Notes: generated from the sequence alone by a model not told the origin. A stretch of 64,000 bases of DNA from JBOFIQ01 sp051654905 (GCA_051654905.1 JBOFYY010000159.1:124001-188000), one strand, 5' to 3'; shown: positions 7,521-16,067, numbered from the stretch's first letter. Numbers and translations: made by a program.

Positions 7521-8111
7521 ATGGGATTTTTTTCTTCTAAGAAACCTGAAACTTCGGTGCCGCAAGGAGTATTTCCGTATATTCCTCAATATCCGGGGGT
7601 CTATGATGTTGCGCCCCATCAACCCCCTGCTGCTCCTTATGGATCTGCCCCAACTCAAGGATATGTAGGAAGTACTTTACCTGCATTTACAAAAGATCGA
7701 GTTCGTAATTTTTTAGAGCAAGAGAAAATATCTTATCGAGTTGATGAAGATGGAGATATTTCTGCTTCATGGGAATCTGCTATTATATTATTTCTAGTTT
7801 CTGGAAAAGAAAATAAGATATTACAAGTACGAGGATTATGGCGTCCAGATTTAGCTATTGATGATATGCAGAAAGCATTGACTGTTTGCAATAAATGGAA
7901 TGCTGATAAGTTTTTCCCTAAAACTTATGTCTTCCAAACAAAAACGGGTGTGGTTCAAGTTGTTGCTGAAACGACTATGGATTGTTCAGATGGTATTACC
8001 GATGAGCAGCTTATATCTTGCCTAAACGGGGGTATTGCATTTGCTATACAGTTTTTTGACTCATTGGAAGAAGTTTTTCCGGGCAGATTGGCTGCTTGCT
8101 TGTCACGCTAG
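7521..8111 (+). CDS. YbjN-domain protein, AT-rich
   Basis: 196 aa. The first ~55 residues are Pro/Tyr/Gln-rich and low-complexity (PYIPQYPGVYDVAPHQPPAA). From about residue 60 there is a YbjN-like alpha/beta domain: FTKDRVRNFLEQEKISYRVD, then a beta strand pair and ALTVCNKWNADKFFPKTYVF, the typical segment for this family of proposed chaperone-like or sensory proteins. The exact role is unknown. Codon choice is AT-richer than in the surrounding metabolic genes, as in the next 1.5 kb, which suggests a region of more recent gain or relaxed constraint. No membrane segment. It stands alone between a tRNA and minus-strand genes. Confidence 0.72.
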   Translation: MGFFSSKKPETSVPQGVFPYIPQYPGVYDVAPHQPPAAPYGSAPTQGYVGSTLPAFTKDRVRNFLEQEKISYRVDEDGDISASWESAIILFLVSGKENKILQVRGLWRPDLAIDDMQKALTVCNKWNADKFFPKTYVFQTKTGVVQVVAETTMDCSDGITDEQLISCLNGGIAFAIQFFDSLEEVFPGRLAACLSR

Positions 8112-8280
8112 CAGCAAAAATAATCTTGCAAGATAGCGCTTATTCGGTATTTCTGATCGTAGCATTGCTATGGAAATATTGCTATAGATGCGAGGCTCTT
8201 CATCGGCTCAACAAATTTTTCTTGGGTGAGTATTAGTGATGTGGAGAGGAACTCTGCTTTTAGGCCTGCGATATCTTGAT

Positions 8281-8724
8281 CTAAGCTAACGTTGGCAGTA
8301 TGAGTAAAATATGATGTAGCTGCTCAGTTTGAAATGTGTACTCTGTGGCAAGGAAAGTGTTTTTGAGGGTATCGCTGTGTGCTAAGGATGGATTTATATT
8401 TATTTCTGCAGCTTTCCAATACTTTTCTCGGTTATCTCCATAGTTCGCGGATCGTTCGATTAGACCTGCTTCAACTAAAACTTTTAGATGGAAGCTAATT
8501 AGGTTTATTGGCCTGTTGAAGCGGACAAGATCATGAATACTTGGTAAATATCCAATCGGAATGGCGGTATTGAGCTGCTCTGGAATAGAAACTATCTGTT
8601 TTCCTGAATTTGGCGCAAAGAGTAGGAAGTCTCTCTGTAAGGGAAGTCGATTGTCGATAAGTTGTGGCGAAGCGCTTAAGTGAAAAGCGATAGCCATCGG
8701 ACGCGGGGTTCGACCTATGTCCAA
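8281..8724 (-). pseudogene. Chimeric remnant: ArsR-like winged helix joined to a copied SixA fragment
   Basis: An open frame of 147 codons with TTG start and no good Shine-Dalgarno. Residues ~80-110 (ISFHLKVLVEAGLIER, then NYGDNREKYWKA) match the recognition helix and wing of ArsR-type regulators, but the first helices of that fold are missing. In their place is SIPEQLNTAIPIGYLPSIHD, which mirrors TIPEQRNTAILVGHLPTVHD of the neighbouring SixA protein. The DNA at 8524-8588 and 9165-9229 is the same at 52 of 65 positions. The copied piece keeps the SixA frame but lacks the catalytic RHG motif and has Tyr in place of the second His. I read this as a fusion of two gene fragments and probably non-functional. 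The first ~45 residues resemble nothing I recognise. Confidence 0.6.
8524..8588 (-). repeat. Partial duplicate of sixA (copy inside the chimeric ORF)
   Basis: 65 nt aligned without gaps to 9165-9229 in the intact sixA; 13 mismatches counted by eye (80% identity). Same orientation as the source, about 640 bp away. Confidence 0.8.
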
Positions 8725-8791
8725 TGCCTATCGCATATATTCTAGGTAATTGAGGTTTTCGCTATCCGTAATCCTATTCTAGCAAATTAAA

Positions 8792-8992
8792 TTAGGATTT
8801 ATTCGTATTATTGATACGAATGACGGCAAAGAGTAGGCACACTGCTATTCCTGAGAATAGTAGCCCAAGCCATGATAGAAGCCTTTGGTGGCTATAGTCT
8901 GTATAGCTTAAGAATATTCCTGCTACGCTTATGCAGATGCCTATTATTCCAGAGAATATGGTTAAATATCTTAAGAGATTGATTTTTTTCAT
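8792..8992 (-). CDS. Small two-helix membrane protein, unknown function
   Basis: 66 aa with two hydrophobic segments (residues ~8-28 and ~39-57) joined by a short polar turn TDYSHQR, basic at the N-terminus (MKKINLLR) and polar at the end. ATG at 8992 is preceded by a good Shine-Dalgarno AAGGAGT inside the end of sixA, and the gap to the sixA stop is 4 bp, so it is probably translated from the sixA message. I do not recognise the family. AT-rich like its neighbours. Confidence 0.62.
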   Translation of the reverse strand: MKKINLLRYLTIFSGIIGICISVAGIFLSYTDYSHQRLLSWLGLLFSGIAVCLLFAVIRINNTNKS

Positions 8993-8996
8993 TGCG

Positions 8997-9500
8997 TTAC
9001 TCCTTTGTAACAGGGTGGAAAACTATTAAGTTCCCAGAACTTGGTTTAAGGTTCCAGGTTTGATTTCCAAACTCGATAACAGCAATAGTGGCAGTGTTGA
9101 AGCCTTGCTGGTTGACGGTTTTGATAGCTGTCAAATCGGATAGTTTGGGTGCTGTTAGGTGCGTGACAAGGTCATGGACAGTTGGTAGGTGTCCTACCAG
9201 AATGGCGGTATTGCGTTGTTCTGGAATAGTAGAAATTACTTCAAGGTAGGAAGTTGCTCCGCCGTCGTAGAGGGAAGTATCGACTTGGGGGAGGATTCCT
9301 AGATCAAGCTCAGTGAAAGTTTGTTGGGTGCGTTGTGCTGGAGAAACCAGTGCGTGATCTATCTGGAATCCTTGGGAAGTAATAAAGTCACGAGCAGTTT
9401 GAGCTTGCTGGCGGCCATAATCGCTTAACGGGCGAGCTAAATCGCTAACGGCTGCAAACTCAGCTTGTGCATGCCGCATAACTAAAAGCGTGCGCTTCAT
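8997..9500 (-). CDS. SixA-type histidine phosphatase
   Basis: 167 aa. The phosphoacceptor motif is LLVMRHAQAEF (His10), with the second catalytic His in VGHLPTVHDL. Length and the absence of extra domains fit the short SixA branch of the histidine phosphatase superfamily, which removes phosphate from phosphohistidine on proteins in E. coli; the target here is not known. ATG at 9500 overlaps the end of the upstream methyltransferase gene by 4 nt, so the two are coupled. A 65-nt part of this gene has been copied into the ORF at 8281-8724. Confidence 0.85.
   Translation of the reverse strand: MKRTLLVMRHAQAEFAAVSDLARPLSDYGRQQAQTARDFITSQGFQIDHALVSPAQRTQQTFTELDLGILPQVDTSLYDGGATSYLEVISTIPEQRNTAILVGHLPTVHDLVTHLTAPKLSDLTAIKTVNQQGFNTATIAVIEFGNQTWNLKPSSGNLIVFHPVTKE
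9165..9229 (-). repeat. Source segment of the sixA partial duplication
   Basis: The stretch coding for TIPEQRNTAILVGHLPTVHD and flanking residues in intact sixA; 80% identical to 8524-8588. Confidence 0.8.
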
Positions 9501-10498
9501 TCCTCAAACCCTTTAACGCCGACGATCAAATCTCGGTGAATAGCAGAATCGACGCGATGTCCAAACCGCTCCCACGGACCATCGGCGCACACCTCTAAAC
9601 CAGCATCGGACATTAGCGCAGCTAGATCCTCACGAGATAAACCGAAAGTATTCCAAGAAATACCCATCGCTCCACCACGAATCAACTGTGAAGCCCACAC
9701 CGGTATGGCTTCGCGTAATAGACCAGCAGGGGAGCGATCCTTGCCTTTATGGCCAAAACCACCCCGCACATCAGAATGTGCGCCATGGACAATCCCGTAG
9801 GGGGCATCACAAACAATGGCATCAAATTTTTTCTTACCAAAAAGTGCTGACGAATCACGAGTATCGCCAGTGAAGACCGTCAGATTTAGATCACTGTCAC
9901 TCAAAGTAGCGTCGAAACGCTGCCCGATAGCGCGACCTTCGCGACGAACTGGGGTGAGAGTAGCGGTGTGCTTATAGCGACCTCGCCGAAGATAGGTTTT
10001 TAAGAAAGACGCGTAAGCCTCAACGGACTTATCGTCGCCCTCAACGCCGCACGCATCACAGCCCTGTCGCCAAGCCTCTGAAAGCGTAGTGCCTCGACCA
10101 GCTAACGGATCAAGGACAATACGACGCTTGCGTGGTTTTACGATCTGCGACAACGTCACATTCAATAAAAGTCGCGTGAACTGCTCATTAGTTTTCCCTT
10201 GATATTTAGGGATCGTCACTAGGTCATCTGGCAATAGTGCTGTATCAGTCATAGCGATAGGGCCAAGAAGATCATTACTACGCTCAAAGAGCGCCAGCGA
10301 TGCTGAAAGGCGACCTACGGTAGCAGCGTCAATATCGGTGCCAGAAAAAGTTAGATAAGGTACGCCAGCAATCATCGTGGCAGCAATATCAGTTGCTTGC
10401 GGTAGACAGATCTCTAACTCTGCTGCGGCGAGCTTATCGGATTCCCCCGCATATACACGGTTAGCGCTGGGAGCTAAAAGAAGAGCATGATCTGTCAT
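9497..10498 (-). CDS. Trm11-like SAM-dependent RNA methyltransferase
   Basis: 333 aa from ATG 10498; in-frame ATG 10516 and GTG 10525 are alternatives and none has a strong Shine-Dalgarno. The C-terminal half is a Rossmann methyltransferase with SAM motif VLDPLAGRGTT and catalytic loop CDAPYGIVHG, in the position of the N/DPPY loop of N2-guanosine methyltransferases. The N-terminal ~110 residues would be the substrate-recognition part. Trm11 makes m2G10 in tRNA in archaea and eukaryotes; bacterial relatives are little studied, so RNA methylation is an inference and the target unknown. Overlaps sixA by 4 nt; the next gene upstream is divergent. Confidence 0.78.
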   Translation of the reverse strand: MTDHALLLAPSANRVYAGESDKLAAAELEICLPQATDIAATMIAGVPYLTFSGTDIDAATVGRLSASLALFERSNDLLGPIAMTDTALLPDDLVTIPKYQGKTNEQFTRLLLNVTLSQIVKPRKRRIVLDPLAGRGTTLSEAWRQGCDACGVEGDDKSVEAYASFLKTYLRRGRYKHTATLTPVRREGRAIGQRFDATLSDSDLNLTVFTGDTRDSSALFGKKKFDAIVCDAPYGIVHGAHSDVRGGFGHKGKDRSPAGLLREAIPVWASQLIRGGAMGISWNTFGLSREDLAALMSDAGLEVCADGPWERFGHRVDSAIHRDLIVGVKGFEE

Positions 10499-10682
10499 AG
10501 CTTTATCTTCGCGCATTCTTGACACATACGGTAGCTGCTACCAGAAGTAACCTGATCAAGACCCCGCCTAGAGCCTCATTAATAGGCAATGAGAAGATAA
10601 GCTGTGTTGCGTTAAACAAAGAAGTTGAACGCAAATCTGATGATGAAGTCAGTGGTAAGTGCTCGGTAATGAAGGACTACGA

Positions 10683-11375
10683 ATGTTTGCTGCCATCCAG
10701 GCGATCGTGATCGTCGGGGGTACGTTATATGGTCTGCCGCAATTACTCCGAATTAAGCGCTCTGGAACAACATCGGGCGTTGCCTTACTGACCTGGCAGA
10801 TAACTTTTGCCACCATGGCAGCCTGGACTATTCATGGATTACTAGAAGCAAATATTGGGCTAATAATTCCTTGTTTTGTCAGCACTGCTGCGGCAGCGAC
10901 AGTAGTGGTGCAGATTGTGCAAGAACGAGAACTCAACTGGGTGACGATCCTAGCTCCAGTAGCTGTGATGTTTAGTATTTGTGTAGGGCTAAGACTGGTT
11001 GCCGGGCCGCTTGTTTTCGGGATTTTTGTCATCTTGCCGCAGATAGTTGCCCAGTCCGGACAATTCTGCGAGCTAGTACGTAACCGCAACATAACAGGGA
11101 TTTCGGTAGGTTTTCTCTGGCTAGGTTCATTCCTACAAGTGATGTGGTTGAAGTTTGGAATGATGCTCCACGATGATGCACTTATTGTGTCGTCAATTGT
11201 TACGCTCATGATCTTTGCAACTAACTTAACTTGGTTCTATTTACGTAGTTGGGGAATAGTAGCTGCCCGACCGGACTTCATGCGGCAACGCCCAACTGTA
11301 TCTGACCTCTGGCAATCTATAAGATCGCTAACACCAACTCTGCGACGCAGCTACACCACGAGCGAAGAAAACTAA
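10683..11375 (+). CDS. Membrane protein with two PQ-loop repeats (SWEET-like architecture)
   Basis: 230 aa from ATG 10683, preceded by GAAGGA. About seven hydrophobic helices. Two repeats each start with a Pro-Gln pair: YGLPQLLRIKRSGTTSGVAL near residue 15 and FVILPQIVAQSGQFCELVRN near residue 118, each followed by a Gly-hydrophobic helix. PQ-loop proteins include sugar exporters of the SWEET/SemiSWEET type and lysosomal amino-acid carriers. Bacterial SemiSWEETs usually have one 3-helix repeat, so a fused two-repeat form is less common. The substrate is not readable. Divergent from the methyltransferase gene, with 184 bp between starts. Confidence 0.72.
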   Translation: MFAAIQAIVIVGGTLYGLPQLLRIKRSGTTSGVALLTWQITFATMAAWTIHGLLEANIGLIIPCFVSTAAAATVVVQIVQERELNWVTILAPVAVMFSICVGLRLVAGPLVFGIFVILPQIVAQSGQFCELVRNRNITGISVGFLWLGSFLQVMWLKFGMMLHDDALIVSSIVTLMIFATNLTWFYLRSWGIVAARPDFMRQRPTVSDLWQSIRSLTPTLRRSYTTSEEN

Positions 11376-11507
11376 TTCTGTCGGGTTAGCGCGGCGTAAT
11401 TGCAGCTCGCAAAGTTAATAAGTAACGCTCGGCAAAATCTTCTATTAGACTAGGAGTACATCAAGGGACCTTCATGGCCGCGTGTGAGGTAGGGAGCGCG
11501 GTCGCGT

Positions 11508-12701
11508 TTGCGCACCATGAAAGGGTTTCTCTTGTCTTCTCGTCGCTCATTACCCCAGCTGGCTGGCTGGGAGTTCTTAACTACTGCATTTATCTCTCGA
11601 CTCCCAGCATCTATGGTGCAATTGGGATATTTAATGGTGCTCGCTCAAGACGGGCGCGGCTTTGGAATTGCCGGGCTAGCTGTAGCCGCAGTAGGGCTAG
11701 GCTCGGCTGTCAGCGCACCTATCTTGGGGCGATTCATGGATCGGATTGGACCGTTTCCAGTAGTAGCAACAGCAACCGTGACGTCGCTGATAGGGCAGTT
11801 GAGTTTCTTGGCGGCACTGTTGGCTCACCAACCATCATGGGTTTTGCTAGCTTGTGCGGCGCTAGTAGGGCTATCTAACCCGCAAATAGGTTCGGTAGCG
11901 CGTAGCTACTGGTCGCGGTTAGCTGAACGGCATCACGACAATACGTTGATATCGCGGGCGTTGGGATATGAAGGCGCTATCGACGAGATCGGGTTTGTCA
12001 TTGGCCCGATCCTGTCTAGCTTGCTAGTGAGCCTGCAAGGTGCCGCGACAGCAACTATCACGATGGCGGTCATGACGGCGCTACTACAAGGCACTTTCTT
12101 GACCCACCTATTTCGCCACCGCCATGAATGGGTGAAGAATAGTGTTACCCATCAAAACCATGCACATGGTCGAATCGGATCTATTGTGGTGCTGCCAATG
12201 CTGGCTGCAATTGCGGTAGGAACTGTTTTCGGAAGCACCCAAACCGCGCTCACGAATCTATATCAGCTACGCAATACTGCCGCTATGACAGGTGTGGTTT
12301 ACGGATGCGTCGGTATTGGATCAGGAACAGCTAGTTTGCTGATCGGGCGCTACGCACATCAGCTGTCACGGCGAGCCAAAGTGGCAGCAGGCGGCCTATT
12401 CATCCTGATCGGTGGGGCGCTTTTGTTGCTACTGCCAGCACCATTATTGGCGCTAGGAATGGCAGTGATCCTAGGTGCTGGAGCCGGTATCACGCTAGTA
12501 AGTGCATTTACGTGGATGGAATCAGTCGCTCCACGCGATCGCATCGCTACCATGATGACGGCGCTATCAACCTGCATCACACTGGGAGTCAGCCTGGGGG
12601 CAGTTGTAAGCGGACGGCTCGCTAGCGTCCCTATCCATGCCTTCTTGCCGGCACTCGTTGCTGGTGTAGTGACTTTAACTGTTGCGGTGAAAGCGTCGTA
12701 A
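11508..12701 (+). CDS. Major facilitator superfamily transporter
   Basis: 397 aa, about 12 hydrophobic helices. The loop after helix 2 carries GRFMDRIGPFPV, a form of the MFS motif A (GxxxDRxGxR). No substrate-specific motif is recognised; the family resembles uncharacterised actinobacterial MFS exporters. The start is uncertain: TTG 11508 is nearest to a purine-rich AGGGAG, and ATG 11517 is the other choice. Its stop is one base from the convergent crcB gene, with no terminator hairpin seen between them. Confidence 0.83.
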   Translation: MRTMKGFLLSSRRSLPQLAGWEFLTTAFISRLPASMVQLGYLMVLAQDGRGFGIAGLAVAAVGLGSAVSAPILGRFMDRIGPFPVVATATVTSLIGQLSFLAALLAHQPSWVLLACAALVGLSNPQIGSVARSYWSRLAERHHDNTLISRALGYEGAIDEIGFVIGPILSSLLVSLQGAATATITMAVMTALLQGTFLTHLFRHRHEWVKNSVTHQNHAHGRIGSIVVLPMLAAIAVGTVFGSTQTALTNLYQLRNTAAMTGVVYGCVGIGSGTASLLIGRYAHQLSRRAKVAAGGLFILIGGALLLLLPAPLLALGMAVILGAGAGITLVSAFTWMESVAPRDRIATMMTALSTCITLGVSLGAVVSGRLASVPIHAFLPALVAGVVTLTVAVKAS

Positions 12702-12702
12702 C

Positions 12703-13041
12703 TTACGACGTCAACGCTATTGCCAAAGCGGCGCTAGCTGACGTCGCTAGCATCATCGCCAGCAGGTGGCAGCATGCCCACAAAAATCGGCCATCGCGTA
12801 ACCCGGCAGCCACCTGCACTAGGGCAGTAGAAAAGGTAGTAAAACCGCCACAAAAACCAGTGCCGACAAGCAGCAATAGCGATGCGGAGCTGTGTCTTAT
12901 TAGCAGCCCTAGCAGAAAAGATCCGCCGATATTTACCAGATAGGTTGCCGCGACGATTGGTGCCCGGTGCATTAGCGCACGATCTACCAACCAACGAAAT
13001 GTCGCACCTAAACCTCCGCTTAGTGCCATAGCTAGAATCAT
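12703..13041 (-). CDS. crcB: Fluoride channel CrcB/Fluc, second subunit
   Basis: 112 aa, four hydrophobic helices. Family signatures are GATFRWLVD near residue 10, the pore Asn in LVNIGGSFLLG and GTGFCGGFTTFST with the TMH3 break. Fluc channels are dual-topology dimers that export fluoride. Its start overlaps the stop of the other crcB by 4 nt; such adjacent pairs usually encode the two halves of a heterodimer. End of the ppa-crcB-crcB transcript. Confidence 0.93.
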   Translation of the reverse strand: MILAMALSGGLGATFRWLVDRALMHRAPIVAATYLVNIGGSFLLGLLIRHSSASLLLLVGTGFCGGFTTFSTALVQVAAGLRDGRFLWACCHLLAMMLATSASAALAIALTS

Positions 13042-13421
13042 GATGTAGCCCTGTTACAACGCATTGACCCCAGTTGCATACCTATCAGCGCTGAAGCAAG
13101 ACCAGTAGCCAATGCCAGAACAGCATGCCCAATACCAGCCCATAGCTGAGCCTGAGCTATTCCTACCGCCAAGGAGGAGTAAGTAGTAAAAGCCCCACAA
13201 AAACCAGTACCAAGAAAAAGTTTTAGTTGCTGACGGCGTATCCCTAACACAACGGTAAGAAAACCAAGCAGGGCAGTACCGCCGATATTAACTAGATGGG
13301 TTCCCCATAGCCCCGATACTGCTAGACCTAATCCCCAGCGAGATAGAGTTCCTAAAACTGCGCCGCTATAAACGAGCGCTGCCGCCACAAGAGTGGGGCA
13401 GCGCTCAGATAGTGATGACAC
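13038..13421 (-). CDS. crcB: Fluoride channel CrcB/Fluc, first subunit
   Basis: 127 aa, four helices, with GTLSRWGLG, LVNIGGTALLGF and GTGFCGAFTTYSS. The GTG start at 13421 lies 7 bp after the ppa stop. Paired with the following crcB. Fluoride inhibits family I pyrophosphatases, so placing both channel genes behind ppa suggests joint protection of pyrophosphate metabolism; this is inference from gene order. I saw no fluoride riboswitch in front of ppa. Confidence 0.93.
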   Translation of the reverse strand: MSSLSERCPTLVAAALVYSGAVLGTLSRWGLGLAVSGLWGTHLVNIGGTALLGFLTVVLGIRRQQLKLFLGTGFCGAFTTYSSLAVGIAQAQLWAGIGHAVLALATGLASALIGMQLGSMRCNRATS

Positions 13422-13428
13422 CAGCAGA

Positions 13429-13995
13429 TTAATGTCCGCGGTGCAGTTCGTGAGACTTCAGCTCGAAAGAGGTGCCTTTGGCGCGCTCGAAAGAAGCACG
13501 AATCTCCTGCTCGGCAGCTTCGCGACCAACCCAGACGGCGCCTTCTACTGATTTTCCAGGTTCAAGGTCTTTGTAGACAGTGAAGAAGTGCTCCATCTCT
13601 AGTCGAGCGTAGACAGGCATATCTTCAAGATCAGTTAGGTAATCGCGACGATGGTCAGCTACTGGAACGCAAAGAACCTTATCGTCGCCGCCCATTTCGT
13701 CTTTCATACGGAACATACCGATGGCGCGGCACTCAATGAGTGCGCCAGGGAAAGTTGGTTCGGGGACAATAACCATGGCGTCTAGCGGATCACCGTCTTG
13801 GCCGAGTGTACCCTCAATAAAACCGTAATCTTGCGGGTACTGGGTTGCGGTAAAGAGAGTGCGATCCAGCCGGATACGTCCGGTTTCATGGTCCATCTCG
13901 TACTTGTTCTTACCGCCCTTGGGAATTTCGACGGTCACATCGAAAGAGATACCTTTCGGGACCGGCGCCGAATGGACGAAATATTCCTCAGTCAC
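13429..13995 (-). CDS. ppa: Inorganic pyrophosphatase, family I
   Basis: 188 aa. It hydrolyses pyrophosphate to phosphate in the cytoplasm with Mg2+. The catalytic segment DGDPLDAMVIVPEP (D-x-D-P-x-D) is near residue 65, with KYEMDHETGRIRLDR before it and a conserved second Asp cluster in CVPVADHRRDYL. The GTG at 13995 has a Shine-Dalgarno GAGGAG at 5 nt. The leader carries a small hairpin (CAGCAG/CTGCTG, about 14008-14029) just ahead of the ribosome site. First gene of ppa-crcB-crcB. Confidence 0.96.
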   Translation of the reverse strand: MTEEYFVHSAPVPKGISFDVTVEIPKGGKNKYEMDHETGRIRLDRTLFTATQYPQDYGFIEGTLGQDGDPLDAMVIVPEPTFPGALIECRAIGMFRMKDEMGGDDKVLCVPVADHRRDYLTDLEDMPVYARLEMEHFFTVYKDLEPGKSVEGAVWVGREAAEQEIRASFERAKGTSFELKSHELHRGH

Positions 13996-14122
13996 GGTTG
14001 CTCCTCACAGCAGAATGGATCTACTGCTGAGCTTACCGTGTTTTGGTTACAGAAGCGTTAAGCAACAAAAGAGACAACAGAAAGAAGCATGAAAGTAAGG
14101 AGAGCGGCTAGGCTCAAGAACT

Positions 14123-15079
14123 ATGAGCTTAGTTCCACCCATCAATGGGAATGCGGCCCTGAGTGCTGCTCGGGCTATCGCAAAACCGAGTCCGGCATTA
14201 ACAACACAAGAAAAAGAAGACTGTGTTGCTGAACTACACCGGGCTGCCATTGTTGCGCAACAGTTGGCATGTGATGCTGCAGAACTACCAGACCCGGGTT
14301 GCCATGTTCGATTGCTGGTGACGAACCGTTCGGGGTGGGCGGGGGCAAATATCGAATCTTTTCCATTCATGCTTGCCGATGCGGCAGCAACCTCGTCGCG
14401 TCAAGAATTGGGTTACGCTAACCGCATCAAAGCCCAGCTATATGGGGTGCAATTTGGTACAGCGTTAGGGATGATTTCTTCGCGAGTGCTAGGACAATTT
14501 GATCCTTTTATTCCGGGCGGAAGACTAGTGATTGTTGCCCCAAATATTGTTGAGGCTGAAAAGGAACTTGCGCTCTGTCCTAGCGATTTCAGATTATGGG
14601 TAAGTGTCCACGAACTTACACATCGACTGCAATTTCATGCAGCACCGTGGCTGGCTAGTTATCTGCAAGATCTGATTCTGCAGTTACTAGCAGAAACCAA
14701 GAACCAAGAAGCAGTATTTTGGCGAGAACTATCGCCAATCAATCTGGCGGCGCTAGATAAAGTGACAGCAGTTATGAGCATCCTTGAAGGACATGCGGAT
14801 GTGATGATGGACGAAGTTGGAACTGAGGTTATCGCGACGTTGCCCACATTACGTACCGCTCTTGCCCAACGACGTCGACGCAATAGCGACAAAATCTTGC
14901 GGAAAATCTTGGGATTGGACACCAAAATGGCACAGTATCGTGACGGGGCTGCTTTCTGTCGCGATGTGCTTTCTCGCGCCGACAAAACAACTCTGAATCA
15001 AGTTTTTGCTTCAGCTGAATCGTTACCTACTAAAGCTGAACTAAGCGATGCTGCGGCGTGGCTAGCCCGGATTGGTTGA
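14123..15079 (+). CDS. Zinc-dependent metalloprotease-like protein (DUF2342 type)
   Basis: 318 aa. The HExxH-like motif HELTH (His163-His167) is followed by SILEGHADVMMD at about residue 222, whose Glu and His would complete a zinc site. This family is often labelled 'coenzyme F420 biosynthesis-associated' or 'zinc-dependent metalloprotease' and stands next to tilS in many actinobacteria, as here (6 bp gap). No substrate is known. No signal peptide is seen. ATG at 14123 is the first good start. Divergent from ppa. Confidence 0.85.
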   Translation: MSLVPPINGNAALSAARAIAKPSPALTTQEKEDCVAELHRAAIVAQQLACDAAELPDPGCHVRLLVTNRSGWAGANIESFPFMLADAAATSSRQELGYANRIKAQLYGVQFGTALGMISSRVLGQFDPFIPGGRLVIVAPNIVEAEKELALCPSDFRLWVSVHELTHRLQFHAAPWLASYLQDLILQLLAETKNQEAVFWRELSPINLAALDKVTAVMSILEGHADVMMDEVGTEVIATLPTLRTALAQRRRRNSDKILRKILGLDTKMAQYRDGAAFCRDVLSRADKTTLNQVFASAESLPTKAELSDAAAWLARIG

Positions 15080-15085
15080 TAGTAA

Positions 15086-16006
15086 ATGGCTAAACGTGAA
15101 CTAACAGCAGCACAACTTGCGGTAGCCCAGAGCGTCGTAACTGCATTGGGTGATACTTCTGGCGCTGTAGTGGTGGCAGTTAGTGGGGGAGCGGACTCGC
15201 TAGCTCTTGCAGCTGGTACCGCTTGGGCAGCACGACAGTTGGCTATTACGCCAACCTGCGTCGTGGTAAACCATCAACTACAAGAAGGTTCTGCTGAGAT
15301 TGCCGAAGTTGCAGCACAGCAGTGTCGCGATTTGGGGTTGGCGGCTGCTGTAGAAAAAGTTACAGTAGCGGCGGCAGGAGGGCCAGAAGCAGCAGCACGA
15401 GATGCCCGATATGCGGCACTACTTTCCTACCAAGGGCCAGTTTTATTAGGACATACTCTGGACGATCAAGCCGAAACAGTTTTATTGGGGCTAGCTCGCG
15501 GTAGCGGAACCAGATCGCTGGCGGGAATAGCGCCACGTCGCGGACGGTTGCTACGCCCAATGCTAGGTTTACGTCGCACTACAGTGGCGCAAGCCTGCCA
15601 AGATTGGGGACTTGCCCCGTGGAGTGATCCTCACAATAACGACCCACGTTATGCGCGGGTGCGAGTTCGGGAAAAAGCATTGCCGCTACTGGAAACATTA
15701 TTAGGGCCGGGCATGGCAGAAGCCCTTGCCCGAACTGCAGAATTAGCTCGTCAAGATGCAGATTTTCTCGACAGTTGCGTGGCTGACTACGAACTTACCG
15801 AAGAGATCTGTGTTGCTGAAATAGCTAAACTTCCCGACGCTATCCGTACCCGACTAGTGCGACGGTGGTTAATTTCGCATGGAGCTAACCCGACGGCTGC
15901 CCATGTCGCGGCGGTTGATCGGCTCATCATGGCATGGCGAGGACAAGGCACAGTAGATGTGGGAGTGAGCGTACGGAGAAGCAACGGGAAACTTATCGTC
16001 GAATAG
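15086..16006 (+). CDS. tilS: tRNA(Ile)-lysidine synthetase TilS
   Basis: 306 aa. It attaches lysine to C34 of tRNA-Ile(CAU), changing it to read AUA. The ATP PP-loop SGGADS is at residues 33-38, with HTLDDQAETVLLGLARGSG and the RxGRLLRPML segment following. Actinobacterial TilS proteins are this short and lack the extra C-terminal domain of E. coli. It follows the metalloprotease by 6 bp and precedes hpt by 61 bp. Confidence 0.94.
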   Translation: MAKRELTAAQLAVAQSVVTALGDTSGAVVVAVSGGADSLALAAGTAWAARQLAITPTCVVVNHQLQEGSAEIAEVAAQQCRDLGLAAAVEKVTVAAAGGPEAAARDARYAALLSYQGPVLLGHTLDDQAETVLLGLARGSGTRSLAGIAPRRGRLLRPMLGLRRTTVAQACQDWGLAPWSDPHNNDPRYARVRVREKALPLLETLLGPGMAEALARTAELARQDADFLDSCVADYELTEEICVAEIAKLPDAIRTRLVRRWLISHGANPTAAHVAAVDRLIMAWRGQGTVDVGVSVRRSNGKLIVE

Positions 16007-16067
16007 AAAATAAACCGCCAGGTTGCCAGTATTCGCTATCGCCCTTACTAAAGGTAGGATAGTGATA

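Noticed and set aside
10519..10710. 63-codon frame ahead of the PQ-loop gene
   Set aside because: No Shine-Dalgarno, no domain, overlaps the PQ-loop start; treated as leader sequence.
11474..11878. 134-codon plus-strand frame at the start of the MFS gene
   Set aside because: It has an ATG, but its frame overlaps the conserved MFS N-terminus and codes for low-complexity Arg/Ser sequence.
13996..14122. Fluoride riboswitch before ppa-crcB
   Set aside because: Looked for the conserved crcB-motif pieces and found only a small CAGCAG/CTGCTG hairpin.
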